Source: Paenibacillus sp. MAEPY2
GTDB taxonomy: Bacteria; Bacillota; Bacilli; Paenibacillales; Paenibacillaceae
Length of the DNA stretch: 64,000 nucleotides
Assembly (NCBI RefSeq): GCF_000499205.1
Contig: NZ_AWUK01000013.1
Location: 248,001 to 312,000 of the forward strand
Direction: 5' to 3'
The position numbers and the translations under genes are program-made. Below, piece after piece: positions 8,914 to 16,123 of this stretch. The notes under the pieces were generated by a model that did not search any database, was not told the origin of the DNA, and saw nothing but the letters and a program-made list of their open reading frames with translations. Within the stretch, counting starts at the first letter, position 1. Every line of letters starts with the position of its first letter.

Positions 8914-10682
8914 GAATTCACCTGCTCCCCAGCCTCCCGCTTACCGCGGGCAATATAATCTGCGTATTGAATCTCATAGACGTCCCGGTAAGGTCCCGGC
9001 TCTTCAATGAGACGTTTGTGTGTGCCACGTTGAACGACCCGTCCTTCATCCAGTACCAGAATCTCATCTGCGTGACGCAGGGAAGAGATCCGATGCGCAA
9101 TAATAAACGTCGTTCTTCCACGCATGACTTCCTGGAATCCGGATTGAATCTCATGCTCGGTCTCCATGTCGACTGCACTAGTTGCATCGTCCAGAACGAG
9201 GATTTTCGGATTCTTGAGCAATGCCCTTGCAATAGCAATCCGCTGTTTCTGTCCTCCCGACAAGCCCATTCCACGCTCCCCTACAACCGTATCGTATCCT
9301 TCAGGGAATTCCATGATAAACTCATGGGCTTTAGCCAGTTTAGCAGCACGGATAATTTCGTCCATGGATACATTTTTGAGGCCGTATGAAATGTTGTTGC
9401 GAATGCTGGAAGAGAACAGGAACGTTTCCTGGAACACAGAAGCAATCTGACTCCGCAGGCTTCGAATTCCAATGTCCTTAATATTTTTGCCGTCCAGCTT
9501 GATGGTGCCCGAGTTCACGTTGTATGCACGCATCAGGAGTTGAATAATAGTTGATTTACCCGAGCCTGTTCCTCCGAGGAAGCCGATGACCGAGCCTGGT
9601 GGCGCATCAAAGTTAATATCGGTTACTGCCGGCATTTTATTGCCGTAAGCAAAGGTAACGGATTCAAAGGTTACATGCCCATTGACTTGATCAGCCTCCA
9701 CAATGACTGGATCTTCTGTCTCTTGTACATCTACCGGCGTATTCAACAGTTCCAACACCCGTTCACCCGATGCTTTGGATTGCGTATAGTTGTTGATGTG
9801 GAAACCAAGGTTCCACATTGGACCGATTATGTACCAGATCAAACTGAAAAAGGCAACGAGTTCACCGAGTGTTAACGTTTTCTGAATAACCATGTTCCCA
9901 CCAATGAGGAGCAGAAGAACTACGCTGACAGAAGCGAGAATCTCCATGATCGGAAAATATTGACTCCATAATGTTGCTGCATGAATCTGGTTCGTTTTGT
10001 AACGCTCGTTGCGGACGGAAAACTTCTCCACTTCGTGAGGCTCACGTGCAAATGACTTTACAGTACGCACACCTGTAATATTCTCCTGTACCGCTGTCGT
10101 CAGTGAACTGAGTGCCAGCCGCATTTCTTGGAATGCAGGGTGAATTCGGGATTCGAATCTCAGCGCAACGAAGGCAAGCAGAGGAATACATATGAGCGTT
10201 AGCAAGGTAAGCTTCCAACTCATGGTCATCATCATGATTGCGCCGAATACGACCATCAGAACCATGTTGAGAATTTGAGCGAAGCCAAATCCGATAAAGT
10301 TCCGGATCGCTTCGAGATCTCCCGTGAGGCGGGACATCAAGTCTCCCGTTTTGGCCGTATCATAATACCGGAAGGATAAAAATTGAAGCTTTTCGTAACA
10401 CGCGTTACGAAGTCGGTACGCCAGGAAATTCCCGAGACGACCTCCAAAAAGACCGTGTAAAAATTGCATTCCCGCTTTCAAAATAACGACACCTAATACC
10501 GTTAAAGCAAGTTTGGGAACGTCTTCAAAATTACGCGGAGTGATGACGTCATCAATCAGTATCCTTAGCAGGTTCGGATACACCAGACCAAGCGCGGTCG
10601 CTATGGTGAGGCATAAGATCGATAAAAATAAATACGTGCGCTTCTCCCAGAAAAAGATCTGCAATTGCCTGAGAACATCCAT
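8910..10682 (-). CDS. ABC exporter half-transporter, subunit with degenerate Walker B
   Basis: First gene of the heterodimeric exporter operon. After a six-helix membrane domain the ATPase carries Walker A GGTGSGKST, a perfect signature LSGGQKQRIAIARALL, and Walker B ILVLDDATSAVD, in which the catalytic glutamate is replaced by aspartate. The composite site formed by this Walker B and the partner's LSMGQ signature would be the weak one, as in asymmetric exporters such as BmrCD. The frame is open up to 10775, but ATG at 10682 (MDVLRQLQIFFWEK) is preferred. It directly follows an AGGAGGAG ribosome site and the upstream residues are not conserved-looking. Confidence 0.92.
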   Translation of the reverse strand: MDVLRQLQIFFWEKRTYLFLSILCLTIATALGLVYPNLLRILIDDVITPRNFEDVPKLALTVLGVVILKAGMQFLHGLFGGRLGNFLAYRLRNACYEKLQFLSFRYYDTAKTGDLMSRLTGDLEAIRNFIGFGFAQILNMVLMVVFGAIMMMTMSWKLTLLTLICIPLLAFVALRFESRIHPAFQEMRLALSSLTTAVQENITGVRTVKSFAREPHEVEKFSVRNERYKTNQIHAATLWSQYFPIMEILASVSVVLLLLIGGNMVIQKTLTLGELVAFFSLIWYIIGPMWNLGFHINNYTQSKASGERVLELLNTPVDVQETEDPVIVEADQVNGHVTFESVTFAYGNKMPAVTDINFDAPPGSVIGFLGGTGSGKSTIIQLLMRAYNVNSGTIKLDGKNIKDIGIRSLRSQIASVFQETFLFSSSIRNNISYGLKNVSMDEIIRAAKLAKAHEFIMEFPEGYDTVVGERGMGLSGGQKQRIAIARALLKNPKILVLDDATSAVDMETEHEIQSGFQEVMRGRTTFIIAHRISSLRHADEILVLDEGRVVQRGTHKRLIEEPGPYRDVYEIQYADYIARGKREAGEQVNS

Positions 10683-10791
10683 GTCTCTCCTCCTCTTATG
10701 TCGTTCAAAAACAGTATGAACATTTATGAAGTTTATCACCGTCCCCCATTCGCGGCAAAGCGAATAAGCGACCATATTCAGGCTACTTTCA

Positions 10792-10810
10792 CCTTAATGC
10801 GTCATTAAGG
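10792..10810. promoter_or_regulatory. inverted repeat upstream of the ABC exporter operon, possible operator
   Basis: A perfect dyad CCTTAATG-N3-CATTAAGG lies about 110 nt upstream of the exporter start codon. A second, looser GGAGG/CCTCC dyad is adjacent (10811-10828). The form resembles MarR-type operators, but no marR gene is nearby, so regulator identity is a guess. The leader between it and 10682 shows nothing else. Confidence 0.4.
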
Positions 10811-10869
10811 GAGGTAGATACCCTCCTATCAATCAAATGTTTGAATATTCTCTTCCTTTCAGGTTGTTC

Positions 10870-10922
10870 GTACCAAAAAAGGCTCCCTGTATGCCTTTAG
10901 AGGCAGGGGCCTTTTTTGGTAC
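10870..10922 (-). terminator. intrinsic terminator of the dynamin-like gene
   Basis: A long inverted repeat (outer GTACCAAAAAAGG/CCTTTTTTGGTAC, core GCCCCTG/CAGGGAGC) lies about 80 nt after the stop at 11004. A T run follows the GC-rich core on the minus strand. The near-symmetry means it could stop transcripts from both sides. Confidence 0.8.
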
Positions 10923-11003
10923 GGCGACAACATTTCAAAATATCGCTGTATAACTCATTTTGTTTTACAACCGTTTCCATACAGACATGGATCTGACTCC
11001 CTT

Positions 11004-14000
11004 TTATTCACGTTCGATCTGCCCCAGTTGTATAGACAGGCTCTCCCATTCTCCGGCAGGAATTCCACTGGTCAGTGTCTCATGAAGGGCACCTACGGCT
11101 TCCTCAAGTCTCTCTTCCAATTGACGGGATTGATGCTGCAAAGACTGCTCAAGCTGGGTGTCATAGAATTGAACCAGCTTATTCTCTGCAGCAGGCAGAA
11201 CATCAATCACCATCTGTTTAATAACAGGATCAAGTGCCTCTTGCAGCCGCTGGCGTCCCTCCCCTTCGAAGAACTGTTTCGGATTACGGAAATAACTCAG
11301 ATACGCTTTCCAACCCGAAGGTTCTTCCAAACGCACCTCTTCCAGCACAGGCGTGCTCCAGCGTTCGTTCAGAGGCAACGACAGATCCATCCCTCCGGAT
11401 AATCGTTTGAGTTCATCTACACATTCGGTCACTTGTTTGTGCAACCAATTCTGGCCAGCCTGCTCGAGTCTGAGTGTAGTCGCAAGCAGTTCCTGTTCCA
11501 GTTCGATGGCAATCATGCGCAGCAGTTCGCGACCGCAGGCAGCGAAGGCTGCTTTCAGATTTCCCCGATCCTCTCGAAGAACTGATGGGTGGAATGCCTC
11601 TGCCATGAACAGACCAAAACGGTAACCCAGGCGCTGCCGCACATGGAAGAGCAGTTCAGCCGTTTCCTGAGCCAATTCCGCCTTCATGGACCGTTCCGCG
11701 AGCAAATGTATCCTCTGAAGTGACTGTTCCTGGATTGAGCCAAGCTCATCCCGACGTCGCTGTAGAACCTCTTCCCCCTGAGTTGCATCCTCAGCACGTG
11801 TCTTCAGTCGTTTGATCACCCGTGCGATCTCTTCAGAAGCCCCACCGACCGCCAGATCCGCAAGTTCTCTTCCTGCGAATCGGTTAAATTCTTCCTCGAA
11901 CTGAATAAAGCCGGATTGCTCCAGTAACGTCGCATCGTTGGCCGTCTTGCCTTCCATCGCCAGCATGCTGGATACCGGAAAGAGACGTGGTGCCCGAATG
12001 CCATTACTGCGCAGTTGTGTGCTCACATGGTCAAGTACCTGCTCCAACTCCTCTTCAGAGGAAGACAAATCACTAGCATTAACTACAAAGAACATCTGAT
12101 CCATTGCCGAGCTGTCTTTCACTCGTCCCAATTGATTCAGGAACTGGCGGTCTCCCTGAGAGAAGGCATGGTTGTAGTACGTTACGAAAATGAGTGCATC
12201 CGCATTCTTCATATAATTGAATGTCACGCCCGTATGACGGGCATTCACGGAGTCAGCCCCCGGCGTATCCACAAGTACAATGCCTTGTTCTGTCACATCA
12301 CAACTGTAGTACAGGTCAATACTATCTACAAAGCAAGACTTCCTCTCATTGGCAACAAAGTTTCGATATCCGTTCAGATCTACCAGCACATCCTGGCCAA
12401 GTTGATCTGCAGTATCCTCCCAGCCTGCTGCGGCTGCCTGCAAAAAGCTGTAATGCGGACGCCCCGCCGGATGCACATCCTGTGGTGAAAGGGCTTTGAC
12501 CCGTTTTTGCCAGTCTGCCCCAGGCTCGCCCAGTCCGAGCAAACGGAAGGAATACGCGAGATCTTCCTGGAAGGCGTCCGGGGTCTTCATCCGGACCCGG
12601 GCTGTTCCATGCTCCGCACCACCGGACGGAGCCATGATCCGGTTAATTGCCGCTGTCGTTGGATGCGGCGAGACCGGTAACACGGCTTCGCCCAGCAGCG
12701 CGTTGGCGAAGGAGGACTTCCCGGCGCTGAACGCTCCGAACAGCGCCAGCGTAAACGTGCCGCCCGCAAGCGAAGCCGCGCGTGCACGCAAATCCCGTAC
12801 CGCCGACCCCATGGCGGGGTACGGCTCTACCAGCGCAGCGGCGGCTTCCAGCCGTGCCGCCGCTGCGTCCAGGCGCCGGCGGCGCTGTGCGCCAGCCGCC
12901 GGCTGCCCATGCACCGCCGCTTTGCGCGGCGGCGGTGCCCCTGGAGTCTGTGGCTGCGCAGCCACAGACTCTGCCGTGCCCGTGTGCGGGCCGGGAGCTT
13001 CGCCCGGCTCGTGCGCGGGCACGAATGGGCCCTGCACCTCCGGCAATAGCCCGGAGGTGAGGGGGCCCGCAGCAGGCAGCAGGCTGCGCAGCCCTGCTGC
13101 CTCGGCGTCGGCGGCGCGCTGCAGCGCCGTATAGCGCGCCGCCGACGCGGATTGCGCCAGCAGCGCTGCGCGGCTGGCGTCCAGCGCCTGGAGCGCAACT
13201 TCGCCCTGCGCGCCCAGCGCTTCAAGCAAGCGGTCGGCCAGCATCATGGCCGCCCTGCGGTAACGGGTCTCAATTTCGCCCCGTATATCTTTACTGAATT
13301 GAAGCACATACTCGGGAGACACCTCTGCACTGGCGCTTCGTTTCATCTCCAAAAGTGCTTCATCTACCGCAGGCAGCTCCGCGTTCAGCGCCTGCTCCCA
13401 TTCAGCGCCCCACAGCTGATGGGCTTCACCCAGCTGTCTGAGCATGGTACGGATATGCACCTCCACTTGTCCTGAGGCCTGATCCTGCAAAAGTCGCACA
13501 AGCTCAGCAGCACGACGCTGTTTCTCCTGCTCGGTCTTGCCACCAGAGAACAATAAGCCTACCCGGAAGCCGGGTTTACGGCTCTCCAAATAAGCCGCGG
13601 CAGAGGTGCGAATATCGGCCGGGGTCAGGTTCGCATTCGCCAGAAGAGGTTCCAACTCCGCCCGAAACTTCTCCCGTTCACGCGATGGTTTGGAACGAAG
13701 CTCTGCTTCCTTTTGATCCAGAAGAGCCAGCTCCCGTTCTAAGCGTTCAATGCCTTCCTTGCCCCCAACTTCCTCCAGGAGCGCAGTCTCTTCCTCTTCG
13801 CGTTCTTCCGCCTGTCTTGTCAGATGCTGCTCCGTCACATGACTCGCCGAGCTTGCAAGGCTATGCCTGATTAACCCTTCCTTCTCCTTCATCATATGTT
13901 CAATCAGTTGAGGAAGCTGCTCCCACTGGTTGTAACGATGCTCTCTGTCCCGAAGTGAAGTAAACAACAGACCATCATACCGGACTTCCCAGGCTGCAAA

Positions 14001-14675
14001 AATAGCTTCTACACCTTCAACATATTGGTCAAACGAAAGCTCCCGTTCCCGATGTTTGTCAATCTGATTTACGATAAGAAACAACGGTTTGCCCCAATCC
14101 GATAGACTTTTAGCAAAAGAAAGGTTGCTTTCCGATTGTACATGGTTATAATCCATCACATAGAACACCACATCGGCAAGATGTAGTGCTGAATGTGTTG
14201 CTAGGCTGTGCCCCTGATCGGTCGAATCCACGCCTGGTGTATCAAGTAATACCACATCATCTTTCAGTAGGGGGATATCATCCCATACTTCAATGGAGGT
14301 GTATGCCCCGCCATTCTTGCAATACTCTTCCAATTGTTCCGGAGAAACCTCAAGAACCCCTCCTGAATTGTCAGCGCTTACGTTTGATGACGTATAAATA
14401 AGTGCTCTCGGCTCACCGTTACGGATGGATACAACATTCGCACTTGTAGGTACAGGACTCGAAGGCAAAACCCGCTTGCCACATAAACTATTAATTAGAC
14501 TCGATTTGCCTGCCGAGAAGTGTCCACAAAACGCAATTGTTAACTGTTTCATTTCCGCCTTACTGATCAAATCCGTTAAAGCCTGTACAGCTGTATGGTC
14601 CCCTGTCTGCTCCATTGCTTCTCGCAGTGGAAGCAGAGGTTTGGCCATCTCTACTGGGTAATCTGTTCTGGACAT
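11004..14675 (-). CDS. dynA: tandem dynamin-like GTPase (DynA/YpbR type)
   Basis: A 1223-residue bacterial dynamin with two complete GTPase modules in one chain, the arrangement of Bacillus DynA (about 1190 residues). DynA tethers and fuses membranes and acts in membrane repair and phage stress. Module 1 has P-loop GHFSAGKSS (51-59), switch LDTPGVDSTD and G4 NQID. Module 2 has P-loop GAFSAGKSS (about 645), DTPGADSVN and NASD. Each is followed by long helical stalk-like segments. The linker between modules (about residues 475-650) is rich in Ala, Pro and Arg, and its DNA is strikingly GC-rich and palindromic compared with the rest of the gene. The reading frame remains open throughout. ATG at 14675 has only a modest upstream ribosome site. 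Confidence 0.93.
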   Translation of the reverse strand: MSRTDYPVEMAKPLLPLREAMEQTGDHTAVQALTDLISKAEMKQLTIAFCGHFSAGKSSLINSLCGKRVLPSSPVPTSANVVSIRNGEPRALIYTSSNVSADNSGGVLEVSPEQLEEYCKNGGAYTSIEVWDDIPLLKDDVVLLDTPGVDSTDQGHSLATHSALHLADVVFYVMDYNHVQSESNLSFAKSLSDWGKPLFLIVNQIDKHRERELSFDQYVEGVEAIFAAWEVRYDGLLFTSLRDREHRYNQWEQLPQLIEHMMKEKEGLIRHSLASSASHVTEQHLTRQAEEREEEETALLEEVGGKEGIERLERELALLDQKEAELRSKPSREREKFRAELEPLLANANLTPADIRTSAAAYLESRKPGFRVGLLFSGGKTEQEKQRRAAELVRLLQDQASGQVEVHIRTMLRQLGEAHQLWGAEWEQALNAELPAVDEALLEMKRSASAEVSPEYVLQFSKDIRGEIETRYRRAAMMLADRLLEALGAQGEVALQALDASRAALLAQSASAARYTALQRAADAEAAGLRSLLPAAGPLTSGLLPEVQGPFVPAHEPGEAPGPHTGTAESVAAQPQTPGAPPPRKAAVHGQPAAGAQRRRRLDAAAARLEAAAALVEPYPAMGSAVRDLRARAASLAGGTFTLALFGAFSAGKSSFANALLGEAVLPVSPHPTTAAINRIMAPSGGAEHGTARVRMKTPDAFQEDLAYSFRLLGLGEPGADWQKRVKALSPQDVHPAGRPHYSFLQAAAAGWEDTADQLGQDVLVDLNGYRNFVANERKSCFVDSIDLYYSCDVTEQGIVLVDTPGADSVNARHTGVTFNYMKNADALIFVTYYNHAFSQGDRQFLNQLGRVKDSSAMDQMFFVVNASDLSSSEEELEQVLDHVSTQLRSNGIRAPRLFPVSSMLAMEGKTANDATLLEQSGFIQFEEEFNRFAGRELADLAVGGASEEIARVIKRLKTRAEDATQGEEVLQRRRDELGSIQEQSLQRIHLLAERSMKAELAQETAELLFHVRQRLGYRFGLFMAEAFHPSVLREDRGNLKAAFAACGRELLRMIAIELEQELLATTLRLEQAGQNWLHKQVTECVDELKRLSGGMDLSLPLNERWSTPVLEEVRLEEPSGWKAYLSYFRNPKQFFEGEGRQRLQEALDPVIKQMVIDVLPAAENKLVQFYDTQLEQSLQHQSRQLEERLEEAVGALHETLTSGIPAGEWESLSIQLGQIERE
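12944..12971. repeat. 28-bp perfect palindrome inside the dynA linker
   Basis: GAGTCTGTGGCTGC is followed immediately by its exact reverse complement, within the coding sequence for the linker. A second strong inverted repeat sits next to it (arms 12911-12920 and 12929-12938, GCACCGCCGC/GCGGCGGTGC), with a further one near 12795-12825. All fall in the GC-rich block of about 12580-13260. Confidence 0.85.
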
Positions 14676-14826
14676 GACTGGCCTTCCCCCTGGCTCCTCT
14701 AATTTGACATCTGGTCCGATGTCTTTATCTTATAATCCATTTATTTTACCATTATCAAGTTTGAAATTGAACGGTGTCAATCGCAAGATCGCTGACAAAA
14801 GAATAGTTTCTCGGCCATTCTCCACA

Positions 14827-14858
14827 TAAAAAAATAAAACCGATCCTGTCGGTTTTAT
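14827..14858 (-). terminator. intrinsic terminator downstream of nth and the small ORF
   Basis: Stem ATAAAACCGA/TCGGTTTTAT (14834-14843 and 14849-14858) with a 5-nt loop is followed on the minus strand by a T-rich run. It lies about 110 nt beyond the stop at 14969. The remainder of 14676-14968 shows no convincing gene. Confidence 0.7.
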
Positions 14859-14968
14859 CTGCAAAACGATTGTATTCCATAAGCCTGCTGCGTCCATGCC
14901 CATGGGGATCACATTCAATAGGATCACCTATGGACATCGAAGCAGCACAGCTCCTTATTTCAAATCTC

Positions 14969-15241
14969 TTAAGAAACAGCGTTCTCCATCGAAGGCAGCA
15001 AAATTTCAAATACTTGTCCATGCTGCAAAATCGTAATGTCACGACCTTTGTCTCTCATGACAACTACTTCTGGTTTCGTGGACATACGCTCCAGATAATG
15101 TTCAGGCACATCGCCAGAATGACTTACAGTGATACCTTCTACTTCTTTTTCTTCGTTTTCAGCCATTTCCTGTTCAACGATTTGTTCGAAAATATCGGAG
15201 AAGGCCTCAAAATTGTCAGTGTACACGGAAATGCATTTCAT
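14969..15241 (-). CDS. small acidic protein of unknown function
   Basis: A 90-residue protein I cannot assign to a family with confidence. It begins MKCISVYTDNFEAFSDIFEQ and has an acidic middle (EQEMAENEEKEVEGI). It ends in a compact beta-rich stretch (PEVVVMRDKGRDITILQHGQVFEILLP), suggesting a small folded cytoplasmic protein. It has no signal peptide, membrane segment or cysteine pair. It lies 23 nt after the stop of nth, has a plausible GAGGATGAG ribosome site, and is followed by a terminator, so nth and this gene probably share a transcript. Coding likelihood rests on this context and the coherent sequence. Confidence 0.65.
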   Translation of the reverse strand: MKCISVYTDNFEAFSDIFEQIVEQEMAENEEKEVEGITVSHSGDVPEHYLERMSTKPEVVVMRDKGRDITILQHGQVFEILLPSMENAVS

Positions 15242-15264
15242 GATTACTCATCCTCTTCTGCTCA

Positions 15265-15960
15265 TTAATTTATTTTTCGTTTTGGGGTTGTGGCACGTTC
15301 CTTATCTTTCCTGATTTGGGACGTTTTCATACGCTTTTTCCCTTCCCTGCATATGTCCAGCAACGGACAGATATGACATTGAGGGTTTTGTGCCTTGCAA
15401 TGGTAGCGTCCAAAAAATATGATCCGATGATGAGTTAAAGTCCACTCATCCCGGGGTACGCGCTTCATCAGTTTTTTCTCGACTTCAAGTACGGAGTCAT
15501 CCCAACCTGCCAGTGCCAGCCTTTTGGATACACGTTCAACATGCGTATCCACCGCAATTGCCGGAACTCCAAATGCATTGGATACCACAACATTTGCAGT
15601 TTTCCGCCCAACACCAGGGAGCGTCACAAGCTGATCATGTTCCTGCGGTACATCACCGCCATACTGCTCTATTAAAATTCGGCACATGTTCTGAATATGC
15701 TTGGCCTTGTTTCGGTACAAGCCGATACGCCGGATATCCTGTTCCAACTCTTCAAGAGGGACAGCCAGATAATCGGCAGGGCTGGTGTACTTTTGGAACA
15801 AGTCTGCGGTTACCTTGTTTACCGTTTCGTCGGTGCACTGGGCAGACAACAGGACGGCTACAGTCAGTTCAAACGCATTGCTGTGATTTAATTCGCAATG
15901 TGCATCAGGAAACATCGCTTCCATTGTATCGAGTATATGCCTAACAGTGGCTGCATTCAT
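15265..15960 (-). CDS. nth: endonuclease III, base-excision-repair glycosylase/AP lyase
   Basis: Removes oxidised pyrimidines from DNA and nicks the abasic site. The helix-hairpin-helix LPGVGRKTANVV (about residues 111-122) includes the catalytic lysine of the GRKTAN motif. The catalytic aspartate is in VDTHVERV (about 138). The C-terminal iron-sulphur loop C-x6-C-x2-C-x5-C is intact (CKAQNPQCHICPLLDIC). At 231 residues it is slightly longer than E. coli Nth, because of a basic tail. ATG at 15960 follows GGAGGTAGCTC. In Bacillus subtilis nth follows dnaD; here it is some 36 kb away from dnaD in the same window. Confidence 0.95.
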   Translation of the reverse strand: MNAATVRHILDTMEAMFPDAHCELNHSNAFELTVAVLLSAQCTDETVNKVTADLFQKYTSPADYLAVPLEELEQDIRRIGLYRNKAKHIQNMCRILIEQYGGDVPQEHDQLVTLPGVGRKTANVVVSNAFGVPAIAVDTHVERVSKRLALAGWDDSVLEVEKKLMKRVPRDEWTLTHHRIIFFGRYHCKAQNPQCHICPLLDICREGKKRMKTSQIRKDKERATTPKRKIN

Positions 15961-16051
15961 GAAGAGCTACCTCCCACAAAATGACCCCACGCGGTGGAGC
16001 CTTACTTCGAAGCTTCTTTCGAGTACTTTGCAGGGACCCCAAAAATCTTGC

Positions 16052-16093
16052 AAAAAAAACGTCCTGATACGGGAAAGATCCCGCATCAAGACG
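16052..16093 (-). terminator. intrinsic terminator of the SLH-protein gene
   Basis: A 15-bp stem with two mismatches (16060-16074 and 16079-16093, arms CGTCTTGATGCGGGA and its partner) precedes eight T residues on the minus strand. It starts about 30 nt after the stop of the S-layer-homology gene. Confidence 0.85.
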
Positions 16094-16123
16094 GTCATTC
16101 TTTTGATCCTCGAAAAGAAACGA

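Noticed and set aside
10683..10775. 31-codon N-terminal extension of the first exporter subunit
   Set aside because: No conserved residues, and a perfect AGGAGGAG ribosome site stands before ATG 10682.
12496..13134. 212-codon plus-strand ORF opposite dynA
   Set aside because: Arises from the GC-rich linker, where stop codons are rare; composition is Ala/Arg/Pro-biased and the dynamin frame explains the region.
14730..14927. 65-codon minus-strand ORF downstream of the small unknown protein
   Set aside because: Contains the terminator hairpin at 14827-14858 and has no ribosome site or recognisable motif.
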